Origin: an uncultured Corynebacterium sp.
GTDB taxonomy: Bacteria > Actinomycetota > Actinomycetes > Mycobacteriales > Mycobacteriaceae
Assembly (NCBI RefSeq): GCF_943914015.1
Contig: NZ_CALUAK010000037.1
Coordinates: forward strand, 1-22,820
Length of the DNA stretch: 22,820 bases
Reading direction: 5' to 3'
A program made the position numbers and the translations under genes. The notes beneath the pieces are model-generated. The model searched no databases. It was not told the DNA's origin and saw only the letters and a program-made list of their open reading frames with translations. Shown here in pieces: positions 1-7,164 of the stretch (positions are counted from its first letter, which is position 1; every line of letters begins with the position of its first letter).

Positions 1-987
1 GAGCCAAGCCTGCATGTAGATGTTCGGGGCGGCGGCGTCGGCAGCGGCGGCGATGTTGATTGTCACGAAGTAGCCGATTTGGGAAATCGCCACGTAGACG
101 ACGATCGCCATGGCCATCCCGCCGAACTGCTTCAGGCGCGCGTCCAGGCCCCACAGCGGTTTCAGGTTTATTTTTAGGCGCTTGAGGGCCGGGAGCATGA
201 TGAGCGTCTGCACGACGACGCCGAGGGTCGTGCCGAGGCCCAGCAGCGCGATGCGCGGATTGAAAATACCCACCTCATGGGGGCCAAGCTCGCCGGGGAC
301 CAGCCAATACAGGGCGAACGTCGCAAGACACACCACGTTGTTGAGAACCGGGGCCCAGGCACCAGGTTTGAAGACTCCGCGGGTGTTACAAATCGCCATG
401 AACAGGGCGAAGACGCCGTAAAAGAAAATCTGTGGGAGGAGGAGATAGGCAAACGAGGTGGCCTGATCGGTGTTGGCCTTGCCGTCGCCAAGCAAAAGGA
501 ACGTGAGGACCGGGGCGCCGACCGTCGCCAGGACGGTAACCACCGCGAGCAGGGAGAAGGTGAGGGTGGCGAGGCGACGGATGAACTCTTCGCCGCCGTC
601 GTCGTCTTCTTTTTGCGCGCGGACGAGGACCGGGACGACAAGCGCCGTCAGCACCGCACCGAGGACGATCTCCGTGATGAGGTTCGGGAGGACGTTCGCG
701 GCGTTGAACGTCGACGAGATCGCCGCACCCAGGGTTGCCGTGATGGCGAGGTTGCGGAGGAAACCCGTGATGCGGGAGACGAGGGTGGCAATCGCCATCG
801 ACCCCGTCGAGCGCACCACATCCGCGTCGCTCGCCTGCTGGCCCGCGTCCTTATCGGGGGGCGCGCTGCCGTCGGCGAGGTGATCGACGTCTGGGTCACT
901 ATCGGCGGTCAGCGACGGCACCGGCGCGGGCGGCGCCGGCGCAACGATACGCCTTCTTGCTCCTTGATTATCAGACACGCAAGCCAT
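1..987 (-). CDS. murJ: MurJ, lipid II flippase (partial, 3' end outside window)
   Basis: This is the N-terminal 329 codons of a MurJ/MviN-family integral membrane protein, which flips lipid II across the cytoplasmic membrane for peptidoglycan synthesis. Reading leftward from ATG 987, a polar N-terminal extension of about 57 residues (Pro/Ala/Asp-rich) precedes the family signature SRITGFLRN at residues 71-79. Several hydrophobic segments follow, with typical MurJ stretches such as FNAANVLPNL and LLLPQIFFYGVFALF. The frame stays open to base 1. No convincing Shine-Dalgarno sequence precedes ATG 987, so GTG 978 or ATG 798 are possible starts. It lies downstream of the Nudix and DUF6049-like genes on the same strand, the arrangement known around M. 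tuberculosis Rv3908-Rv3910. Family assignment is secure; the start is not. Confidence 0.93.
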   Translation of the reverse strand, partial: MACVSDNQGARRRIVAPAPPAPVPSLTADSDPDVDHLADGSAPPDKDAGQQASDADVVRSTGSMAIATLVSRITGFLRNLAITATLGAAISSTFNAANVLPNLITEIVLGAVLTALVVPVLVRAQKEDDDGGEEFIRRLATLTFSLLAVVTVLATVGAPVLTFLLLGDGKANTDQATSFAYLLLPQIFFYGVFALFMAICNTRGVFKPGAWAPVLNNVVCLATFALYWLVPGELGPHEVGIFNPRIALLGLGTTLGVVVQTLIMLPALKRLKINLKPLWGLDARLKQFGGMAMAIVVYVAISQIGYFVTINIAAAADAAAPNIYMQAWL

Positions 988-1058
988 TCTAAAAGGCCAG
1001 ACGCGAAAGTCCTATTAATTGGGGCGTGCGTGGGGCGTGGTGGCTTTGTGTTGGCGGG

Positions 1059-1099
1059 GTGATCACTGCGTGATCACTGCGTGATCACGGGGTGATTAC
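1059..1099. repeat. Four 11-bp-spaced GTGATCAC palindromes upstream of murJ
   Basis: The palindrome GTGATCAC occurs at 1059-1066, 1070-1077 and 1081-1088, and a one-mismatch copy GTGATTAC lies at 1092-1099. The repeat pitch is exactly 11 bp, about one helical turn, so all copies face the same side of the DNA. The last copy contains the stop codon of the exported-protein gene. The array sits about 70 bp upstream of the murJ start. It could be an operator array for a protein that binds cooperatively; no regulator is identified. Confidence 0.7.
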
Positions 1100-3099
1100 T
1101 GGTGCTTTCGGCGGCCGAGGGCCAGGCGGACGACGAAAAAGACCACGAGGAGCGTGGCGATGAGCCACACCCACCAGTTCGAACCCTTCGTCTGCACAGT
1201 GAGGGTGACCGGGTCGCTGATCGGCGCGCCCGAATCGTTGGCCAGCCACAGTTTCATCGTCGCCGACTCTTGTTCCTGCGGGAGATTCGCCGTCACCTGC
1301 GTCGTGATCGAGCCCTGCGCCGGAATCCGGAGAGTACCCGGCGGGGTCACCTCCGCCTCCGACGACTCCGCCTGGATCTTCGCCTCCACCGGAAGCGGCA
1401 GGCCGTTTTGGGCCACGATCACCACCGGGGAGCTATTCGACGTCCGGGTGTAGACGTTTCCCGGCGGCATGAGGCGCACCGAGGCGCGCAAGGCCTGCAC
1501 GAGGTCACGGTTACTGTCCAGCTTGCGGCGGGTGTCCTCCGTCGTGCGCTCATAGAGATCCATGGAACGTCGTTTATATAAGGACAGGGACTCGGCAATG
1601 GAATAGTGCACAGGGGCGGTGAAACCCTGCGGGGTGAGCGCAATGTTCGGGTCGTTGGTCATCAGACCATTGAGATCCTCCACGTAGCGACGCTGCTGCG
1701 CGGCATTCGTCACCTCCACCTCCGTCAACGCCGTCGGATCCAGCGCCGGCTGGAAGGGGGCATACGGCGGTACTTTGAGCTGGTCGCTGGGGCCCGCCGC
1801 CTCCCTGATGGCCTCGGCGTCCTCGGCGGACCAGAGGCGTGGGGGGACGATGATCTGGGTCTGCTTGTCCTGGCTCTGGGTCTGGGTTTGGCGGGCGAAG
1901 GCGATGGCGGCGGTGGCCGAGGCGCGCCGGGCGGCGGGCGAATCGATGCGATAGTTGAAGCGGGTCAACGGATCCGTGTAGCCGACGGTGAGGGGGTGCT
2001 CCCCGATCGTCGACAGTTGAGCAGACAGCGCATCGCCGGTGATGGCGCCGGTGCCCGGGGGGAGGGCGGCGGCGACATCCGGGGTGACATAGCCGGAGGA
2101 CGGGACGATGAGGTTTGTCGCCACCGGGGTGTGGAGGGTCTCCTCCAGGACCTGCGAATTGAGTGCCTCGGGAAGGACGCCGGCCTTGAGGGCGGCGGTG
2201 AGATCGGCGCCGGCCCACGGTAGCGGCACGACGCAGGAGCTGTGGGCGACGGCCTCTAACTTGTTGAGGAAGCGGGCGGCGGCGTCGGCGCCACGGCCCG
2301 GGGTGGAGGTGACCGTGTTTTCCGCGGTCCAGCGCTCGCGGAGGCGGACGGTGGGTGCCACCGGGGAGACGCGGGTGGCGGAGACGGTGTAGCCGCCGGT
2401 CATGCGGGAGACCGTATCGACAAGCTGGGGGTCGATGGCGAGGCACGTGTGGCCGCCGGGGAAGAGATCGACAAGCTGGTCGAGGCGGCCGCCCTCCTCC
2501 AGCTCGGCGGTGAAATCCTCGTTGGCCAGCAGGAGCTCCGGGCGCTCGGGGGCCGTGCCCGTCTCGCCGGGGACGAGGGGGATGTCGGCGGCCAGCGGCC
2601 ACAGGAGGGTGGTTGGGGTGGTTTCGTTTTGGTCGTCGCTGGGCACGTTGACGAGGAAGCGGGTGGTCTCCTCCCCCGCCCGGAGGAGGACGGCGTGCAG
2701 GCCAGGGGTGGTAAGCCCCAGCTCCTCGTAAGTGAAGCGGAAGGCGCCCGGGTGGAAGGAGGGGCCGGGAAGGGGGTAGGCCTCGGGGTTGAGTCCCAAC
2801 AGGTTTGACGCGGTGGCGATGTCGCTGACGGGGGGTGCGGTGAAGAATTGGGCTGTGTCTATATTGTCTGCAGTGGTTTCGACGGTGCCCTGGACGACGC
2901 CGTTATCCGTGGTCAGCTGCGTGAGGGTGACGGCGCCGGTGTCGCCGACGCGGAGTATCGGGTTCACCCACTGCTCGGAGACGACCTCGCGGGAGGGCGC
3001 TACGGGGGCGGGGAGAACGGCGTGGGCGGGCGTCGACAAGCTTGGGGCCGGAAAGCAGAGAAATGTGGCGCAGAGGGCGGTTGCGAGGGCGCGTCTCAC
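1096..3099 (-). CDS. Exported single-pass membrane protein, DUF6049-like (Rv3909-type)
   Basis: This encodes a 667-residue protein with a Sec signal peptide at residues 1 to about 27 (two Arg, a hydrophobic core, then AHA). It has a large extracytoplasmic region and one C-terminal transmembrane helix near residues 642-660, followed by a short basic tail (GRRKHQ). The topology is outside with a C-terminal anchor. Length, topology and position between a Nudix gene and murJ match the DUF6049 / M. tuberculosis Rv3909-type protein, whose function is unknown; a cell-envelope role alongside MurJ is only an inference. The start is GTG 3099, which overlaps the Nudix TGA as GTGA and implies translational coupling. 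No catalytic motif was recognised. Confidence 0.85.
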   Translation of the reverse strand: MRRALATALCATFLCFPAPSLSTPAHAVLPAPVAPSREVVSEQWVNPILRVGDTGAVTLTQLTTDNGVVQGTVETTADNIDTAQFFTAPPVSDIATASNLLGLNPEAYPLPGPSFHPGAFRFTYEELGLTTPGLHAVLLRAGEETTRFLVNVPSDDQNETTPTTLLWPLAADIPLVPGETGTAPERPELLLANEDFTAELEEGGRLDQLVDLFPGGHTCLAIDPQLVDTVSRMTGGYTVSATRVSPVAPTVRLRERWTAENTVTSTPGRGADAAARFLNKLEAVAHSSCVVPLPWAGADLTAALKAGVLPEALNSQVLEETLHTPVATNLIVPSSGYVTPDVAAALPPGTGAITGDALSAQLSTIGEHPLTVGYTDPLTRFNYRIDSPAARRASATAAIAFARQTQTQSQDKQTQIIVPPRLWSAEDAEAIREAAGPSDQLKVPPYAPFQPALDPTALTEVEVTNAAQQRRYVEDLNGLMTNDPNIALTPQGFTAPVHYSIAESLSLYKRRSMDLYERTTEDTRRKLDSNRDLVQALRASVRLMPPGNVYTRTSNSSPVVIVAQNGLPLPVEAKIQAESSEAEVTPPGTLRIPAQGSITTQVTANLPQEQESATMKLWLANDSGAPISDPVTLTVQTKGSNWWVWLIATLLVVFFVVRLALGRRKHQ

Positions 3100-3749
3100 C
3101 GTGGGGTGACCCTCCCCGCCTGCTTCTCGGCGCGGGCGAGCGCGGGCAGCTTATCGTGCGCAATGCGTGCAAGTTTGCGCTCGTCGGAATACGCGAGACG
3201 CTCCACAAGATGGGCGGCCGGAACCCACGCGACCTCCGTGACCTCGGGATCCTCGTCGTTCAACTCGCCATCGACGAAGCGGAGAAGATGGTGGTGCACC
3301 GTCTTGTGCACGCGACGGCCCTCAGAAATGAACCAATAATCAATCGTTCCTAGATCAGAAAAGACCTTTCCGACGATGCCCGTCTCCTCCCAGACCTCGC
3401 GTTCCGCCGTGTGACGATGGTCCTCACCAGGCTCAACGTGACCCTTCGGCATCGACCACAGGAGGCGACCGCGACGATCCAGGCGACCAATAAGGGCGAC
3501 ATAGACGGCGTTCAAATCAACATTACCTTGTTCGTCGACAGCCTCCGGAAGACCAGAAATCACCAACCCACCAGCAGACGTCTCCACCGACACCGGCCCG
3601 CGCGGAGACGGCCCACGACGGCGCTGAACATGCTTTTTACCGCCATGGGAACGCGAATTATGCTTCTGGCGCGTACTGCGCGAAGCGCCCGCTCGGCCCT
3701 TACGAGGACGCCGACGACGGCGCCTCCGACGGGGCTCGTTCTCGGTCAT
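3096..3749 (-). CDS. Nudix hydrolase (MutT4-like) with Arg-rich N-terminal tail
   Basis: This 217-residue protein carries a complete Nudix box (GX5EX7REUXEEXGU) at residues 103-125: G103, E109, R117-E118, E121-E122, G124. It therefore likely hydrolyses a nucleoside diphosphate linked to another moiety; the substrate is unknown. Residues 7-46 form a very basic, probably disordered tail with eight consecutive Arg near the start. I chose ATG 3749 rather than the upstream in-frame codon at 3821 because a TAACAT -10 element lies 7 bases before it, giving a leaderless start, and because 3821 lies inside the divergent pcnA. The gene corresponds by position to mycobacterial mutT4 (Rv3908). It is first in the unit leading to the exported protein and murJ. 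Confidence 0.88.
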   Translation of the reverse strand: MTENEPRRRRRRRRPRKGRAGASRSTRQKHNSRSHGGKKHVQRRRGPSPRGPVSVETSAGGLVISGLPEAVDEQGNVDLNAVYVALIGRLDRRGRLLWSMPKGHVEPGEDHRHTAEREVWEETGIVGKVFSDLGTIDYWFISEGRRVHKTVHHHLLRFVDGELNDEDPEVTEVAWVPAAHLVERLAYSDERKLARIAHDKLPALARAEKQAGRVTPR

Positions 3750-3756
3750 GGACTTG

Positions 3757-3779
3757 ATGTTACCCACCTCCGGTAACAT
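3757..3779. promoter_or_regulatory. Symmetric divergent promoter for the Nudix gene and pcnA
   Basis: A perfect inverted repeat has arms ATGTTACC (3757-3764) and GGTAACAT (3772-3779) around 7 bases. Each arm provides TAACAT in opposite directions: 3774-3779 for pcnA and 3757-3762 on the minus strand for the Nudix gene. Each -10 lies 7 bases before a start codon (GTG 3787 and ATG 3749), so both transcripts are predicted to be leaderless. The two -10 elements are only about 11 bp apart, so polymerase binding should be mutually exclusive. Confidence 0.65.
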
Positions 3780-3786
3780 TAGCGAA

Positions 3787-5181
3787 GTGATTGAGCTGGA
3801 ACCGTACAAAGAAATACTCACCTCACTCGCCGGTGAATTTTCCCGCCGCGGCGAGGAGCTCTACCTCGTCGGCGGATCCGTCCGCGACAGCTTCCTCGGC
3901 AGGCTCGCCGGCGACCTCGACTTCACCACCTCTGCCCTCCCCGCCGTCACCCACGACATCCTCGAAGCGTGGGCCGACACCGTATGGGACACAGGCATCG
4001 AATACGGCACCATCTCCGCAGCTAAAGACGGCCAACAAGTGGAAATCACCACCTTCCGCGCCGACACCTACGACGGCGAATCACGCAACCCCGTCGTCGC
4101 CTTCGGCTCGACTTTGGAGGGCGATCTGGTGCGACGCGACTTCACCATCAACGCCATGGCCATAAAATTACTGCCATCCGGCGAACACGAATTCTGCGAC
4201 CCGCTCGGCGGGCTCACCGCCCTGCAAAACAGGATGATCGATACGCCAGCAGAGCCCGAGGTTTCTTTTGGGGACGACCCCCTGCGGATGCTGCGAGCCG
4301 CACGGTTTGCATCCCAGCTTGAGTTCGGCGTCGACAAGCGAGTCGTGGAAGCGATGACCGCCATGGCGGGCGAAATCAACCGGATTACCCGCGAACGCAT
4401 CCAGGTTGAGCTCGATAAACTCCTGTGCGGGGCCGCCCCGTGGCGCGGCATCGACCTGCTCGTGGAAACCGGGCTCATGGAGCATATCTTCCCCGAGATT
4501 AGCGCGCTGAAAGCCCTCGGCGACGAACACAACCAGCACAAAGACGTGTACCAACACTCCCTCACCGTGCTGAAACAGGCCATGGACCAGGAAGAAGACG
4601 GGCCCGACCTCGTGCTGCGGTGGGCGGCGCTCCTCCACGACATTGGCAAGCCGCAGACCAAGCGGGTGCTCGACAACGGACAGGTGACATTCCATCAACA
4701 CGATGTTGTAGGTGCGAAGATGGCGCGGAAACGCCTGCGCGCATTGAAGTACTCCAAGCAGGACATAAAAGATATTTCGCAACTGATCTACCTACACATG
4801 CGCTTTTATGGATTCCCCGAAGGCGAATGGACCGACTCCGCCGTGCGACGCTATGTCACCGATGCCGGGTCACTGCTGCCGCGGCTGCATAAGTTGGTCC
4901 GCGCCGACACCACCACCAGAAATAAGAAAAAAGCCAGGTGGATTTCCCGCGCCTACGATAACCTAGAACAACGCATCGAAGAGCTCGCGGAAAAGGAAGA
5001 CCTCGCGCGGGTCCGACCCGACCTCGACGGCAACGAGATCATGTCCATCCTCGGGATCACGCCCGGACCCGACGTGGGCAAGGCCTGGACGTTCCTCAAG
5101 GAACTGCGGCTCGACCGCGGGCCCCTCGACCACGACACAGCCGTTGCGGAACTGAAAAACTGGTGGAAGGAACAACAATGA
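3787..5181 (+). CDS. pcnA: CCA tRNA nucleotidyltransferase (class II, with HD domain)
   Basis: This enzyme of about 464 residues adds or repairs the 3' CCA end of tRNA. The nucleotidyltransferase head shows GGSVRD at residues 29-34 and the metal-binding GDLDF at 42-46. The middle holds the tRNA-binding part (DPLRMLRAARFASQ), and an HD phosphohydrolase motif LLHDIGK follows with H284-D285. I prefer GTG 3787 to the upstream in-frame ATG 3748 for two reasons. It lies 7 bases after a TAACAT -10 element, and 3748 would overlap the start codon of the divergent Nudix gene. ATG 3757 is the other alternative. The stop overlaps the next gene as ATGA. The divergent pcnA/Nudix arrangement is conserved in mycobacteria and corynebacteria. 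Confidence 0.93.
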   Translation: MIELEPYKEILTSLAGEFSRRGEELYLVGGSVRDSFLGRLAGDLDFTTSALPAVTHDILEAWADTVWDTGIEYGTISAAKDGQQVEITTFRADTYDGESRNPVVAFGSTLEGDLVRRDFTINAMAIKLLPSGEHEFCDPLGGLTALQNRMIDTPAEPEVSFGDDPLRMLRAARFASQLEFGVDKRVVEAMTAMAGEINRITRERIQVELDKLLCGAAPWRGIDLLVETGLMEHIFPEISALKALGDEHNQHKDVYQHSLTVLKQAMDQEEDGPDLVLRWAALLHDIGKPQTKRVLDNGQVTFHQHDVVGAKMARKRLRALKYSKQDIKDISQLIYLHMRFYGFPEGEWTDSAVRRYVTDAGSLLPRLHKLVRADTTTRNKKKARWISRAYDNLEQRIEELAEKEDLARVRPDLDGNEIMSILGITPGPDVGKAWTFLKELRLDRGPLDHDTAVAELKNWWKEQQ

Positions 5182-5765
5182 ACAACGGACAATTTGAGGA
5201 TGAGGCGCCATCGCTCGACATCGCGCCCGGACGGTTCATCGTCGCCGCCCCCGGCAACGAATACGGGTTCCTCCAGCGCTCCGTACAACTCATCTTCCAC
5301 TGCGAAAATTCAGATGACGAGTCCGTCGCATACACCGTCGTCCTCGGGCGCATGACCGACATCCCCCTCCAAGGGATGATCGACGCGTGGGCGCCACTTG
5401 CAGGAAAACCACACGCCTTCTTCCACGGTGGCATGAGCAAAAGAAACGCCGTCATCGCGCTCGCGACCGGATCCTCCCTCACCGACCCGCTCGAACGCTG
5501 CCCCAGCGTCGGCTTGTTGCAGCTCTCCGGCGACCCCGAGGCCCTCATGGGGACCATCGCGCAGGCCCGGTTCTTCATGGGCATCAACTCCGTCCCCTTC
5601 TCGACGCTTAAAGAGGGCATCGCCGAGGGGCACTTCCGGCTCATGGATGCCCGCCCCGACCTCATCTTCGCGCCACGCACCACCGACGTCTGGCGCGAAT
5701 GCATGCGGGCGCTGCCGGGGACCGCGCCACTGTGGTCCACGTTCACGCCCTACGGGGAGAACTGA
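5178..5765 (+). CDS. YqgE/AlgH-family protein (UPF0301)
   Basis: This 195-residue soluble protein begins at the ATG of an ATGA overlap with pcnA, indicating translational coupling. It resembles the YqgE/AlgH family (DUF179): an opening strand GRFIVAAPGNE, then RSVQLIFHC with a TVVLGR segment, a FHGGMS turn equivalent to the family's GGP motif, GDPE, and a C-terminal YAGWxPGQL-like region that has diverged. The biochemical role of the family is unresolved. The AlgH name comes from alginate regulation in Pseudomonas and does not imply that role here. No signal peptide or membrane segment is visible. Confidence 0.75.
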   Translation: MNNGQFEDEAPSLDIAPGRFIVAAPGNEYGFLQRSVQLIFHCENSDDESVAYTVVLGRMTDIPLQGMIDAWAPLAGKPHAFFHGGMSKRNAVIALATGSSLTDPLERCPSVGLLQLSGDPEALMGTIAQARFFMGINSVPFSTLKEGIAEGHFRLMDARPDLIFAPRTTDVWRECMRALPGTAPLWSTFTPYGEN

Positions 5766-6475
5766 TTTCTGGGTCAGATTCTTCCCGAGGTTCCGGTGGT
5801 TCTGGGGGCATTTGGGGTCCTGCGGCTGAGGGTCTGCGGCTCATGTGGCCCGTGGGCCTCGGGCTCATCCCCCTCGGGCTCGCCTTCGGCGTGCTCATCG
5901 TCCAATCCGGATTCGCCTGGTGGTGGGCACCCATCTTCTCGTTCGTCATCTACGCAGGCAGCGTGGAATACCTCGCCATCAGCATGGTTACCAGCGGGAT
6001 GGGGCCACTAACCGCCATGTTCACCGGCGGCATGATCAACTTCCGCCACATCTTCTACGGCATCACCTTCCCCCGCCACCAAATCCGCTCGTTCCTCGCC
6101 CGCCTCTACGTCACCTACGCGCTCACCGACGAAACGTACGCCGTGGTCTCGGCCAAACGAGTCACCTCTGGTCCCGTCATCGTCGCCATCGCCGCCTGGT
6201 GTCAGGCCATGTGAGTCATCCCCGGCATTCTCGGTGCCATACTCGGGCAAGCGCTTCCCGACGGCCTCCAGGGCATGGAATTCGCACTCGTCGCCCTCTT
6301 CGTCGTGCTCGCTTTCGAATCCTTCGAAGCCTCCCGGTCGCGGTTCCTCGTCGGTGTGGCCCTCGTGTGTGCGTTCGTCAGCTTCGCGCTCTTCGCCGGG
6401 AACCTGCTCGTCGCGGCACTCACCGCCTATTTCATCATCCTCCTCGTGTGCTGGAGGCTACTCAATGCTTCCTAA
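5762..6475 (+). pseudogene. azlC: azlC/brnF-like branched-chain amino-acid exporter subunit, broken by in-frame TGA
   Basis: The frame encodes an AzlC/BrnF-type permease, the large subunit of the two-component exporter of branched-chain amino acids (and methionine in C. glutamicum). Hallmarks are GLIPLGLAFGVLI, FSFVIYAGSVEYL, INFRHIFYG and TDETYAV. At 6212-6214 a TGA interrupts the frame after QAM, and VIPGILGAILGQALP then GMEFALVALFVVL continues in the same frame to TAA at 6473. By comparison with the family (YWVxGxLxGA) the TGA occupies a conserved Trp position, so a TGG-to-TGA change is the simplest cause. The start is also unclear. No in-frame ATG or GTG lies between the yqgE-like stop and ATG 5843, ATG 5699 would lie inside the preceding gene, and CTG 5762 sits exactly where an ATGA overlap would be expected. 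Confidence 0.8.
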
Positions 6476-6788
6476 CGGTGTAACGGTGAGCGATGTCTGG
6501 GCCGTTCTCATCCCCATCGGCATCATCACCGTGTTCTTGCGGTGGATCCCCTTTGCCGCCACCAAGCGGCTACGCGACTCCTCCATCATCGAATACCTGT
6601 TGCTTGGTGTCATGTTTATCCTCGTCGTCTACACCTACCTGGGGCAACGCAGTGCACCCGGTGGACTCATCGCCGCCACTCTCGCCCTCGCCTTTACCAT
6701 CGGGATTCACTGGTGGAAACGCTCGGCGGGGCTGTCCATCCTCGGCGGCACCCTGTTTAACAAGCTCCTGGTGAATGACGTGTTTTAG
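6465..6788 (+). CDS. azlD: AzlD/BrnE-like small subunit of branched-chain amino-acid exporter
   Basis: This 107-residue, very hydrophobic protein has about four membrane segments and the AzlD pattern (TVFLRWIPFAA..., EYLLLGVMFILVVYTYL, a Gly/Ala-rich helix, a final segment with GGTLFNKLL). In BrnFE-type systems it partners AzlC to export leucine, isoleucine, valine and methionine. ATG 6465 overlaps the azlC frame by 11 bp and is preceded by GGAGG about 7 bases upstream. Because azlC is interrupted, this subunit may be orphaned, or still translated only if ribosomes reach it independently of azlC. A strong terminator follows. Confidence 0.85.
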   Translation: MLPNGVTVSDVWAVLIPIGIITVFLRWIPFAATKRLRDSSIIEYLLLGVMFILVVYTYLGQRSAPGGLIAATLALAFTIGIHWWKRSAGLSILGGTLFNKLLVNDVF

Positions 6789-6802
6789 CTCTTGATATGT
6801 AG

Positions 6803-6853
6803 GAAATGCCCCGCAGCGTGGTCGTGCTCATTGAGATCGCTGCGGGGCATTTC
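6803..6853. terminator. Bidirectional terminator between azlD and the 99-aa gene
   Basis: A perfect 16-bp inverted repeat has arms at 6803-6818 (GAAATGCCCCGCAGCG) and 6838-6853 around a 19-nt loop. It lies between two convergent genes, 14 bp after the azlD stop and 11 bp from the stop of the minus-strand gene. The A-rich and T-rich arm ends give short U-tracts on both strands, so it should terminate transcription from both directions. Confidence 0.88.
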
Positions 6854-6864
6854 TATGTCGGCTG

Positions 6865-7164
6865 TTATTTTTTGGCGTTAAGCCCGTTAAGCCACTCGGC
6901 CTCAAACTCCTCGGCGGTGAGGCGGGTGGCCTCCACATCCGGAAAATCGCCATAGGTATCCGGGTGCGGCACGGTATCGAGGGGCATTGCCGGGTTCCCG
7001 TGAACCACGCCGTGATCGATACGACCCGGATAGGTATCCCCCATCTTCTCGATGAGGCGGACAACCTTGCACTGCTCTCGCGTCACCTCCTCCAACTCGG
7101 CGATGCTCACCGGGGCAATAACGTCCTTATCCTTTAGCTCAATCTTGATGTAATGCTTAGGCAC
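6865..7164 (-). CDS. Small protein of unknown function (99 aa)
   Basis: This is an acidic soluble protein of about 99 residues, with no signal peptide or membrane segment. I do not recognise a family. The N-terminal part (PKHYIKIELKDKDVIAPVS) looks like a beta-strand pair; the middle is rich in Pro, Asp and His. GTG 7164 is chosen because it overlaps the transporter stop as GTGCCTAA, a coupled start; TTG 7188 would add eight residues. It is last in a minus-strand unit after the Rieske lipoprotein and the transporter. It could be an accessory protein of the transporter, but that is only contextual. Confidence 0.6.
   Translation of the reverse strand: MPKHYIKIELKDKDVIAPVSIAELEEVTREQCKVVRLIEKMGDTYPGRIDHGVVHGNPAMPLDTVPHPDTYGDFPDVEATRLTAEEFEAEWLNGLNAKK

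Noticed and set aside
277..1062. Plus-strand open frame over the murJ region
   Set aside because: The minus strand has a clear MurJ sequence in one open frame; the plus translation is Arg/Gly-rich noise.
6212..6214. TGA as selenocysteine or recoded Trp codon in azlC
   Set aside because: No SECIS-like context was seen, TGA is used as a normal stop for neighbouring genes (for example pcnA and the YqgE-like gene), and a TGG-to-TGA mutation is simpler.
6234..6464. Upstream extension of azlD to 6234
   Set aside because: The extra sequence is a Ser/Pro-rich shadow of azlC in another frame; ATG 6465 has a ribosome site and begins the first membrane segment.
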